From positions 1 to 6,520 of the forward strand of contig CAMWRN010000143.1 in assembly GCA_947176675.1 (NCBI GenBank): a stretch of DNA of 6,520 nucleotides, written 5' to 3'. This DNA comes from an uncultured Clostridia bacterium. GTDB lineage: Bacteria; Bacillota; Clostridia; Oscillospirales; Ruminococcaceae. Shown here piece by piece: positions 1 to 5,314 of the stretch (position 1 is the stretch's first letter; every line of letters starts with the position of its first letter). The notes beneath the pieces are model-generated. The model was not told the origin of the DNA and searched no databases. It was given only the letters and a program-made list of their open reading frames with translations. The position numbers were made by a program, and so were the translations under genes.

Positions 1-97
1 TGATAGCAGCTGTAAGACTTGTCTTACCGTTGTCAACGTGACCGATAGTACCAATGTTTACATGGGGTTTTGTTCTTTCAAATTTTGCCTTTGCCAT
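1..97 (-). CDS. tuf: Elongation factor Tu, N-terminal 32 residues (cut by window edge)
   Basis: EF-Tu is the GTPase that carries aminoacyl-tRNA to the ribosomal A site. Only the first 32 codons are in the window; the gene continues past position 1. The visible start MAKAKFERTKPHVNIGTIG is the classic EF-Tu N-terminus, followed by the P-loop. The P-loop reads G19-H-V-D-N-G-K-T26 then S27-L-T-A-A-I. The usual bacterial form is GHVDHGKT followed by T or S, so residue 23 (His22 of mature E. coli EF-Tu) is Asn here. Lys25 and Thr26, which bind the phosphates and Mg2+, are intact. The ATG start is fixed by an AGGAGG ribosome binding site at 107-112, nine bases upstream. It is the last visible gene of the str operon, 110 bases after fusA. 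Identity is very secure; whether this is the only tuf copy cannot be seen. Confidence 0.97.
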   Translation of the reverse strand, partial: MAKAKFERTKPHVNIGTIGHVDNGKTSLTAAI

Positions 98-143
98 TGG
101 AATTTTCCTCCTTAATAAATGGATTAATCATACTGATATACTT

Positions 144-172
144 ATATTAGCAGATTTTAAGATAAAATGCAA
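144..172 (-). promoter_or_regulatory. Possible internal promoter for tuf (extended -10 type)
   Basis: In the 110-base fusA-tuf gap, minus strand, TTGCAT (167-172) lies 17 bases from TAATAT (144-149), which is preceded by TGC, giving an extended -10. The -35 matches consensus at three of six bases and the -10 at four of six, so strength would depend on the TG motif. No intrinsic terminator is visible in the gap, so read-through from the str promoter is expected and this site would only add tuf transcripts. It is a pattern match only. Confidence 0.35.
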
Positions 173-207
173 GCATTTCGTGTAATTTTTTTCAATTTTC
201 AAATAGT

Positions 208-2292
208 TTACTCGGAACCCTTGCTTCTTGCGGACATAATCTTTTCCGCGATGGAACGAGGTACCTCAATGTAGCTGTGAGGCTCCATTGTATACTGGCC
301 GCGTCCCTGAGTCTTGGAACGAAGATCGTTGGAATATCCGAACATTTCGGAAAGCGGAACCAGCGCGTCTACCTGAGCCGTGCCGTTGTTTGTTTCCTGA
401 CCGAGTATCTGACCGCGGCGAGCGTTGAGATCGCCGATAACGGTACCCATATAGTCATCGGGAACAATAGCCGCTACCTTCATGATAGGTTCAAGAATGC
501 AAGCGTCAGCCTTCTTCATAGCTTCCTTGAACGCCATAGAACCTGCGATCGAGAACGCCATTTCGGAGGAGTCTACCTCGTGGTAAGAACCGTCGTAAAG
601 GGTTACCTTAACGTCAACTACCTGATAGCCTGCGAGAACGCCTGCTTTCATAGCGCCCTGGATACCCTTGTCAACAGCGGGGATATATTCCTTGGGAATA
701 GCGCCGCCCACAACGGCATTGACGAACTCGTAGCCCTTGCCGGACTCGTTGGGTTCAACCTTGATCTTAACATGACCGTACTGACCCTTACCGCCCGACT
801 GACGAGCGTACTTGTGGTCAACATCGGCAAGCTTCTTGATAGTTTCCTTGTAAGCAACCTGAGGTGCGCCTACATTAGCTTCTACCTTAAATTCACGGAG
901 CAGACGGTCAACGATGATATCCAGGTGAAGCTCACCCATACCTGCGATAATAGTCTGACCTGTTTCCTCGTCTGTCCATGTTCTGAATGTGGGGTCTTCC
1001 TCGGCAAGCTTTGAAAGACCGATACCCATTTTTTCCTGACCTGCCTTAGTCTTAGGCTCGATAGCGAGCTGGATAACAGGCTCGGGGAATTCCATAGATT
1101 CAAGGATAATCGGGGACTTGGGATCGCAAAGCGTATCACCCGTAGTGGTATTTTTCAGACCAACACAAGCCGCAATATCGCCTGCGTAACAGGTTTCAAT
1201 ATCCTTTCTGTGGTTGGAGTGCATCTGAAGAATACGTCCCATTCTTTCGGAGTTATCCTTTGTGGCGTTGAGAACGGTAGCGCCCGCGTCAACCTTACCG
1301 GAGTAAACTCTGAAGTAGCAGAGCTTTCCAACAAAGGGGTCGGTCGCAATCTTGAACGCCAGAGCCGCAAAAGGCTCGCTGTCGGAAGAAGGTCTTTCCT
1401 CTTCCTCGTCCGTATCAGGGTTTACGCCACTGATAGCGGGAACATCAAGCGGAGACGGCATATAATCAACGATAGCATCGAGAAGCTTCTGAACGCCCTT
1501 GTTCTTGTAGGACGTACCGCATGTAACGGGAACCATCGAGTTAGCGATAGTAGCCTTGCGGATACACTTCTTGATTTCTTCTATCGTGAGAGTTTCGCCT
1601 CCCAGATATTTTTCCATGATATCGTCGTCCTGCTCGGCAACAGCCTCCAGGAGCTTTTCATGGTATTCGGCAGCCTGGTCGGCCATATCTTCGGGAATTT
1701 CTTCCACGCGGATATCCTTTCCAAGGTCGTCGTAGTAAACATAAGCTTTCATCTCAACCAAGTCAATGATGCCCTTGAAGCTGTCCTCGCTTCCGATAGG
1801 GAGCTGAATGGGAACAGCGTTACATTTAAGTCTGTCAAGCATCATGTCAACAACGTGGTAGAAATTAGCACCCATAATGTCCATCTTATTTACATAAGCC
1901 ATACGGGGCACCTTATAGTTATTAGCCTGCCTCCAAACGGTTTCAGACTGAGGCTCAACGCCTCCCTTTGCACAGAAAACAGTTACAGAACCGTCAAGAA
2001 CTCTGAGCGAACGCTCAACCTCAACTGTAAAGTCAACGTGGCCGGGAGTGTCGATAATATTGATCCTATGACCCGCCCAGTGCGCTGTGGTAGCAGCGGA
2101 GGTAATTGTAATACCTCTCTCCTGCTCCTGCGCCATCCAGTCCATCGTCGCAGAACCCTCGTGAGTTTCACCGATTTTATGGTTTACACCTGTATAAAAA
2201 AGGATACGCTCCGTAGTGGTCGTTTTGCCCGCGTCGATGTGAGCCATTATACCAATATTTCTGGTTTGTTCAAGTGAACAATCTCTTGGCAT
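208..2292 (-). CDS. fusA: Elongation factor G
   Basis: EF-G is the cytoplasmic GTPase that drives tRNA-mRNA translocation and, with RRF, ribosome recycling. The product is 694 residues, normal for the family. All G motifs are present: G1 A17-HIDAGKT-T25, G2 R59-GITIT, G3 D81-TPGHVD, G4 N135-KMD138, and a G5-like TSYKNKG near residue 260. Domains II-V follow, with the usual domain III GMGELHLDI and domain IV GGKGQYG and GSYHEVDSS segments. I chose the ATG at 2292: GGAGG lies eight bases upstream. An in-frame TTG five codons earlier is rejected because its own codons form that ribosome binding site. The gene sits 60 bases after rpsG and 110 bases before tuf in the str operon, and the sequence looks like the ordinary translational EF-G rather than a TetM-type protection protein or the mitochondrial-like second EF-G. 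Confidence 0.98.
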   Translation of the reverse strand: MPRDCSLEQTRNIGIMAHIDAGKTTTTERILFYTGVNHKIGETHEGSATMDWMAQEQERGITITSAATTAHWAGHRINIIDTPGHVDFTVEVERSLRVLDGSVTVFCAKGGVEPQSETVWRQANNYKVPRMAYVNKMDIMGANFYHVVDMMLDRLKCNAVPIQLPIGSEDSFKGIIDLVEMKAYVYYDDLGKDIRVEEIPEDMADQAAEYHEKLLEAVAEQDDDIMEKYLGGETLTIEEIKKCIRKATIANSMVPVTCGTSYKNKGVQKLLDAIVDYMPSPLDVPAISGVNPDTDEEEERPSSDSEPFAALAFKIATDPFVGKLCYFRVYSGKVDAGATVLNATKDNSERMGRILQMHSNHRKDIETCYAGDIAACVGLKNTTTGDTLCDPKSPIILESMEFPEPVIQLAIEPKTKAGQEKMGIGLSKLAEEDPTFRTWTDEETGQTIIAGMGELHLDIIVDRLLREFKVEANVGAPQVAYKETIKKLADVDHKYARQSGGKGQYGHVKIKVEPNESGKGYEFVNAVVGGAIPKEYIPAVDKGIQGAMKAGVLAGYQVVDVKVTLYDGSYHEVDSSEMAFSIAGSMAFKEAMKKADACILEPIMKVAAIVPDDYMGTVIGDLNARRGQILGQETNNGTAQVDALVPLSEMFGYSNDLRSKTQGRGQYTMEPHSYIEVPRSIAEKIMSARSKGSE

Positions 2293-2310
2293 AATTTTTT
2301 CCTCCAATTC

Positions 2311-2342
2311 ACCGCGTCCGCCATTGGGCGGATAACTGCGGT
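2311..2342 (-). other. Nested RNA hairpin in the rpsG-fusA gap
   Basis: The 60-base gap between rpsG and fusA folds, on the minus strand, into an inner 6-bp GC-rich stem TCCGCC/GGCGGA with a four-base loop (2317-2332). An outer 5-bp stem ACCGC/GCGGT (2338-2342 with 2311-2315) encloses it. The hairpin ends a few bases before the GGAGG of fusA. There is no T tract after it, so it is not an intrinsic terminator. It could modulate fusA initiation, coupling with rpsG, or mRNA processing. The structure is read by eye and no fold energy was computed. Confidence 0.6.
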
Positions 2343-2352
2343 CATGCGGCTT

Positions 2353-2823
2353 TTACCAGCGATAGTGTGCGAAAGCCTTGTTTGCCTCCGCCATCTTGTG
2401 TGTATCCTCACGCTTCTTGCAAGCGCCGCCCACACCGTTGGTAGCGTCGATAATTTCAGCAGCGAGTCTTTCCTTCATGGTTCTTTCGCTTCTTGCTCTT
2501 GCATAGTTGGTAAGCCATCTCAGACCGAGGGTCTGCTTTCTTTCGGGTCTTACCTCCATAGGAACCTGATATGTGGAACCGCCCACACGTCTTGCCTTTA
2601 CTTCCAGCAAGGGCATGATATTTTCCATAGCCTGCTCGAAAACCTCGAGAGCGTCCTTACCTGTCTTTTCGGCGACAATATCGAACGCGCCGTAAACAAT
2701 CTTCTGAGCAACGCCCTTCTTGCCGTCGAGCATGATATTGTTGATAAGACGAGTAACAATTTCCGAATTATAAACCGGATCGCACAAAACCTCGCGTTTT
2801 GCAATATTACCTCTTCTTGGCAC
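2353..2823 (-). CDS. rpsG: 30S ribosomal protein S7 (GTG start)
   Basis: S7 binds the 3' major domain of 16S rRNA, starts assembly of the 30S head and contacts E-site tRNA; in E. coli it also represses its own str mRNA. The product is 156 residues, the usual bacterial length, starting PRRGNIAKREVL and ending AFAHYRW. The conserved RLINNIMLDGKK, RRVGGSTYQVP and LRWL segments are in order. Residue 14, normally Pro in the REVLPDP motif, is Cys here. The start is the GTG at 2823, seven bases after an AGGAGGG site. An in-frame ATG six codons upstream is rejected because it lies before that ribosome binding site and would add residues absent from the family. It follows rpsL by an unusually long 194 bases and precedes fusA by 60. 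Confidence 0.97.
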   Translation of the reverse strand: MPRRGNIAKREVLCDPVYNSEIVTRLINNIMLDGKKGVAQKIVYGAFDIVAEKTGKDALEVFEQAMENIMPLLEVKARRVGGSTYQVPMEVRPERKQTLGLRWLTNYARARSERTMKERLAAEIIDATNGVGGACKKREDTHKMAEANKAFAHYRW

Positions 2824-3017
2824 AATACTTCCCTCCTTCATAAAAATGCTATCATAGGTACTCGTTTACTTGCTTTGTTTTCACAAATCAAGACACGCAC
2901 CGAACCAATGCAGAGGCGTTCATCTATATAAAATGAATCACTCCGCACGAATCATAATGCGGTTTCATTGAGTCTACAATTTTTAAGACATTTCAGCAGT
3001 AAGCCTTTGGCTTACGA
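2824..3017 (-). promoter_or_regulatory. Long rpsL-rpsG spacer with hairpins
   Basis: This 194-base spacer has no plausible gene: the longest minus-strand ATG frames are 14 and 11 codons and lack ribosome binding sites. Two bases after the rpsL stop is a perfect 7-bp hairpin, GTAAGCC-AAA-GGCTTAC (2999-3015). It is not followed by a T tract, so it is not a good intrinsic terminator. A second stem, CCGCA/TGCGG (2943-2962), lies further down. In E. coli the S7 autoregulatory site lies in this same gap; a similar role here is an inference from position only. No convincing internal promoter was found: TATATA- and TATGAT-like boxes lack a -35. Confidence 0.5.
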
Positions 3018-3443
3018 TTACTTAGCTGCGCCTGCCTTGGGCTTCTTAGCGCCGTACTTGGAACGAGCCTGATTTCTCTTGGCAACGCCCTGAGCGTCCA
3101 GCGTACCTCTGATGATGTGGTAACGCACACCGGGGAGATCCTTTACACGTCCGCCTCTGATAAGAACAACGGAGTGCTCCTGAAGGTTATGACCGATACC
3201 GGGGATATAAGCTGTAACCTCAGTGCCGTTTGTAAGTCTTACTCTGGCGATCTTTCTCATAGCAGAGTTAGGCTTCTTGGGAGTAGCAGTTCTTACCGCA
3301 GTGCAAACGCCTCTCTTCTGGGGAGCGCTCTGATCGATAGCGATCTTCTTCTTAGCGTTGTAGCCCTTCTGAAGAGCAGGAGCCGTGGATTTCTTTTCAA
3401 GAACGGTTCTTCCCTTGCGAACAAGCTGGTTAAACGTTGGCAT
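3018..3443 (-). CDS. rpsL: 30S ribosomal protein S12
   Basis: S12 sits at the decoding centre of the 30S subunit and controls accuracy; it is the classic streptomycin-resistance locus. The product is 141 residues. It carries the Firmicutes-type insertion (about residues 26-38) that the 124-residue E. coli protein lacks. The decoding loops are intact: T54-PKKPNSA with Lys56 (E. coli Lys42), and GGRVKDLPGVRYH with Lys101 (E. coli Lys87). Asp102 is the residue that RimO methylthiolates in other bacteria. The wild-type lysines predict streptomycin sensitivity at this locus. The ATG start has AAGGAG seven bases upstream. It is the first gene of the str operon, about 70 bases after the predicted transcription start. 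Confidence 0.98.
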   Translation of the reverse strand: MPTFNQLVRKGRTVLEKKSTAPALQKGYNAKKKIAIDQSAPQKRGVCTAVRTATPKKPNSAMRKIARVRLTNGTEVTAYIPGIGHNLQEHSVVLIRGGRVKDLPGVRYHIIRGTLDAQGVAKRNQARSKYGAKKPKAGAAK

Positions 3444-3471
3444 AACATTTCTCCTTTCTTCGATTATTTAT

Positions 3472-3509
3472 GTTAAGATGCCGTACGGAAAGCTCCGTCA
3501 GACATTAAC
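3472..3509 (-). other. Folded 5' leader of the str operon
   Basis: The predicted leader between the str promoter and rpsL contains nested complementary segments on the minus strand. An outer stem GTTAATG pairs with CA-TC-TTAAC (3503-3509 with 3472-3480, two bases bulged). An inner stem ACGGA/TCCGT closes a GCTT loop (3485-3498). No T tract follows, so it is not a terminator. It may protect the 5' end or act as a control site for a ribosomal protein. It was judged by eye. Confidence 0.45.
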
Positions 3510-3519
3510 ACACCTAAAC

Positions 3520-3548
3520 ATTATACACACAAAAAAACTGTTTGTCAA
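3520..3548 (-). promoter_or_regulatory. Main str operon promoter, perfect sigma-A consensus
   Basis: On the minus strand TTGACA (3543-3548) is followed after exactly 17 bases by TATAAT (3520-3525), matching the sigma70/sigma-A consensus at every box position. Immediately upstream (3549-3570) are A and T tracts arranged like an UP element, as expected for a growth-rate-dependent ribosomal promoter. Transcription should start around 3512-3515, giving a leader of about 70 bases before rpsL. With no rpoC directly upstream, this is the likely source of all str operon transcripts in the window. Confidence 0.92.
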
Positions 3549-3621
3549 GCATTTTGAACAAATTTTTCCGCAAAATTTCTACATACGGCAGAATTTGTAT
3601 CATATGTATGGACAAACAGTT
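3536..3621. repeat. 11-bp inverted repeat overlapping the str -35 box
   Basis: AACTGTTTGTC (3536-3546) recurs as its exact reverse complement GACAAACAGTT (3611-3621), 64 bases away. The left arm covers four bases of the -35 hexamer and part of the spacer. It could be two binding sites for one regulator or a chance match in AT-rich DNA. The rest of the gap from 3549 to 3739 shows no gene with a ribosome binding site and no clear intrinsic terminator for the gene ending at 3740. Confidence 0.3.
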
Positions 3622-3739
3622 CAGTAAACGCGTTTCTTTGGGCAATTTTGCATATCCGAGCATCTATTGCACGAACCTGTTCCGCAGTAGTTTTCCCGAC
3701 AAAATGAATTATATACATATTTATGGAAACGCTTCCTGA

Positions 3740-4969
3740 TTATTCGGTAAAATTTACGCCCTTTGAGCGGATTCTCGCACTGTCCCCGTCAATAACTCCC
3801 GCATAAAAACCCTTTTTCTTTTCGGCAGATTTTTTCAGAATATCAAAGGCCACGTTAGCAGCAGCAAACAGTACTGTCGCCGCGATAAGCTGTCCCATAA
3901 AACTGTTGAGTACGATCAGCTCGACCGTGAAAACCGCTGCCATCAGCACTGCCATGACCAGAGCCGCCTTTTCGGCGATACCGAAAATAATTATTTTCTT
4001 GTCCGCGGCAATGTACTCCTTTTTGTTCCGTAACCGCCACATTTCATACTCCGCACGCTTTTTGTCCTCTTCGGCTGAATTGCGCTCAACAGCCTTTTCG
4101 TTCTTGTCGCTTTCGGCGGTAAGCTCGTCGTAAAGTTCGGGAGAAGCCTCCGAGAGCACGTCTTTTTTGATCCTGCGCATATTTCCCGCCATAGTTTCCA
4201 CCTGTATTTCGTCATTCTGTTCCAGCTTCATGCGCTTTATACGGCTTACGTTTTTTACGGACTGCTCCCCGCTCAGGTCTTCCATTTTACCCTGAGTCTC
4301 AACATACTCCGCTCCCGAAAGCAGCATTCCGCGTATTTTCATGCCCAGCCCGCAGCCGTTCACAATAAGGAACGCCCTTTCCTTTACATTCTTGACGTCC
4401 TTTTTCGCAGCCAGACAGTTGATCGTTTCGGCAGTATACTCATACAGCAGCAGTGTATCCGCCAGATAAGAAGCCGCTGTTCTTTCGTTTGTATGCACCG
4501 AAGCGTATCTTTTCTCATAGTCGGCACGTGCGGAAATATATTCCAGCATATCTTTAAACACCATAAGAGAAAGCTTTTCATCTTTCTCTTCAATAATTCC
4601 CGCCTTTATATCCTTTATCCTTGAAAAAAAGCCGTCGCAGCTCAGGTAAACCGATGAACTTTCCATCATAAGATACTGGCTTGTAAGCTCGCGCCTGAAA
4701 ACCGCCTTGATACAGCTTCCGTCCATGTCAAGAACCGAGCCGTAGCTTATATATGCCTCCTCATAGCTTTTTCTGGAAAAGAACGCGTCCGCCGAGGACA
4801 TAAAGCGGTACATAGCGATCTCGCTGTCGGCGTCCATGCTGTGTTTTTCCCTTTTTTCAAAAGCTTTCACCGAGTCTGTCCACCCGCACACGGGACATTT
4901 TGCCATCGTCCCGTTCACGTCAAATTTGTTTCCGCATATCGGGCATAAATCCGAATGCTGTTCTGCCAT
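3740..4969 (-). CDS. Zinc-ribbon protein of unknown function with two C-terminal membrane helices
   Basis: I do not recognise a named family for this 409-residue protein. It opens with a zinc ribbon, C9-x2-C12-x12-C25-x2-C28, each pair being CP-x-CG. A TPR-like helical stretch follows around 56-92 (spacing of A, F, Y, A, Y and L/D residues). The middle is mostly helical and polar. A highly charged Lys/Glu segment lies at about 285-325, then two hydrophobic helices at about 335-354 and 359-378 (with a Glu inside the first), and a basic C-terminal tail. The likely topology is a tail-anchored hairpin with the bulk in the cytoplasm; there is no signal peptide. The start is the ATG at 4969, seven bases after AAGGAGG; a 30-codon upstream extension in the same frame covers this site and the promoter and is rejected. 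It is transcribed alone from its own strong promoter, upstream of the str operon and in the same direction. Function is unknown. Confidence 0.88.
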   Translation of the reverse strand: MAEQHSDLCPICGNKFDVNGTMAKCPVCGWTDSVKAFEKREKHSMDADSEIAMYRFMSSADAFFSRKSYEEAYISYGSVLDMDGSCIKAVFRRELTSQYLMMESSSVYLSCDGFFSRIKDIKAGIIEEKDEKLSLMVFKDMLEYISARADYEKRYASVHTNERTAASYLADTLLLYEYTAETINCLAAKKDVKNVKERAFLIVNGCGLGMKIRGMLLSGAEYVETQGKMEDLSGEQSVKNVSRIKRMKLEQNDEIQVETMAGNMRRIKKDVLSEASPELYDELTAESDKNEKAVERNSAEEDKKRAEYEMWRLRNKKEYIAADKKIIIFGIAEKAALVMAVLMAAVFTVELIVLNSFMGQLIAATVLFAAANVAFDILKKSAEKKKGFYAGVIDGDSARIRSKGVNFTE

Positions 4970-4983
4970 ATTCAGTCCTCCTT

Positions 4984-5026
4984 GTTTCTCCCGAAACGGG
5001 GAAACACAATTTTTTGTGCAAATTGT
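4984..5026 (-). other. Two abutting hairpins forming the 5' leader of the zinc-ribbon gene
   Basis: The short leader folds almost fully. Hairpin one is ACAATTT/AAATTGT (5006-5012 with 5020-5026, seven-base loop). Hairpin two is a 9-bp stem, GTTTCCCCG paired with CGGGAGAAAC with one bulged base and a three-base loop (4984-5005). They touch at 5005/5006, and the second ends directly at the AAGGAGG. There is no T tract. Possible roles are 5'-end stabilisation or control of ribosome access. Confidence 0.55.
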
Positions 5027-5030
5027 AAAC

Positions 5031-5059
5031 ATTATACCATAAATGTCTTTAATTGTCAA
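5031..5059 (-). promoter_or_regulatory. Promoter of the zinc-ribbon gene, perfect consensus with extended -10
   Basis: On the minus strand TTGACA (5054-5059) is followed after 17 bases by TATAAT (5031-5036), and the -10 is preceded by TGG, an extended -10. Both boxes match consensus completely. Bases just after the -10 (GTTTA) are the same as at the str promoter. The predicted start near 5023-5025 leaves about 54 bases of leader. Such a strong promoter suggests high or constitutive expression unless a repressor acts. Confidence 0.9.
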
Positions 5060-5093
5060 TTGAAAAAACTTTTCATGCGGAAATCAAATTTGA

Positions 5094-5196
5094 TAAATTT
5101 TGATTTAGCGGAAAATGCCCGCAGATTCCGCTAATTGTGAAAACGTGACAGGAAAGCCGTTCCCTACAGAGACATACAAATGTAAATCAAAATTTA
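5094..5196. repeat. 14-bp exact inverted repeat
   Basis: TAAATCAAAATTTA occurs on the minus strand at 5094-5107 and on the plus strand at 5183-5196, 75 bases apart. The core AAATCAAA appears a third time at 5081-5088. The right arm with its flanks also makes its own small hairpin, GTAAAT-CAAA-ATTTAC (5182-5197). The arms are 12/14 A+T, so chance is not excluded. Confidence 0.6.
5105..5134. other. 9-bp hairpin TTAGCGGAA/TTCCGCTAA
   Basis: TTAGCGGAA (5105-5113) and TTCCGCTAA (5126-5134) form a perfect 9-bp stem around a 12-base loop. Its left arm overlaps the left arm of the 14-bp repeat, so the two folds compete. No T tract follows on either strand, which argues against a terminator. It may be an operator or the core of a structured repeat. 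Confidence 0.6.
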
Positions 5197-5285
5197 CTTG
5201 TCAAACCGATAGCTGCACCGCAAATCGCTTGTGCATAATCACTAAAACCAAACGGCTTATTTTTCCTGCAAAATATAAAATTTTG

Positions 5286-5314
5286 TAGACTTTTTCGGCA
5301 AAATATTGTATACT
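5286..5314 (+). promoter_or_regulatory. Probable promoter of the aldolase operon
   Basis: TAGACT (5286-5291, four of six to consensus) lies 17 bases before TATACT (5309-5314, five of six). Transcription would begin near 5321, leaving about 30 bases of leader that contain an AAAGGGAG ribosome binding site. No other plus-strand box pair in the gap fits better. Confidence 0.6.

Larger units (their letters stand above)
5073..5262 (-). repeat. Candidate interspersed repeat or decayed gene in the divergent gap
   Basis: The minus-strand frame from 5312 down to the TGA at 5073-5075 is open for 80 codons except for one TGA at 5187-5189, unusual in AT-rich intergenic DNA. It has no ATG, GTG or TTG start at its beginning and no ribosome binding site. 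Its reading includes FSDYAQAICGAAIGLTSKF before the internal stop and LSCHVFTISGICGHFPLNQN after it. The same stretch holds several inverted repeats (5094-5196, 5105-5134, and AAGCCGTT at 5154-5161 with AACGGCTT at 5251-5258). Low-complexity codons plus this structure fit either a structured repeat that recurs in the host genome or a pseudogene. No homologue is claimed. Confidence 0.4.

Noticed and set aside
167..180. AAATGC-TT-GCATTT palindrome in the fusA-tuf gap as a terminator
   Set aside because: The stem is short and AT-rich with a two-base loop and no T tract; stopping transcription before tuf would also be unexpected.
277..1014. 245-codon open frame on the plus strand opposite fusA
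   Set aside because: It is antisense to the C-terminal half of fusA, with no start signal and no domain; a shadow of the real gene.
1210..2277. 355-codon open frame on the plus strand opposite fusA
   Set aside because: It is exactly antisense to highly conserved EF-G codons; its length comes from fusA codon bias. It has no ribosome binding site or recognisable domain.
2344..2931. 195-codon plus-strand frame opposite rpsG
   Set aside because: It is antisense to a certain ribosomal protein gene and lacks a ribosome binding site.
2999..3015. The 7-bp hairpin after rpsL as an intrinsic terminator
   Set aside because: The stem is good but the minus-strand sequence after it lacks a T run, and rpsG downstream has no visible promoter of its own.
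3725..3736. GGAA-ACGC-TTCC, resembling a CcpA/LacI operator or a small terminator hairpin
   Set aside because: The arms are only 4 bp, no T tract follows, and it stands just after a stop codon about 180 bases from the str promoter. Too weak to call.
3608..3739. 43-residue plus-strand frame starting at ATG 3608 in the gap before the str promoter
   Set aside because: No ribosome binding site precedes it, no plus-strand promoter was found, and it runs into the 3' end of the convergent zinc-ribbon gene.
5138..5150. TGAAAACGTGACA, reminiscent of a CcpA catabolite (cre) site
   Set aside because: It fits only if one base is missing from the 14-base consensus; the right half does not match.
5130..5270. 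A riboswitch (for example c-di-GMP type) upstream of the aldolase
   Set aside because: Some short GC and A-rich motifs are suggestive, but no conserved core could be aligned, and the best aldolase promoter lies downstream of the region.
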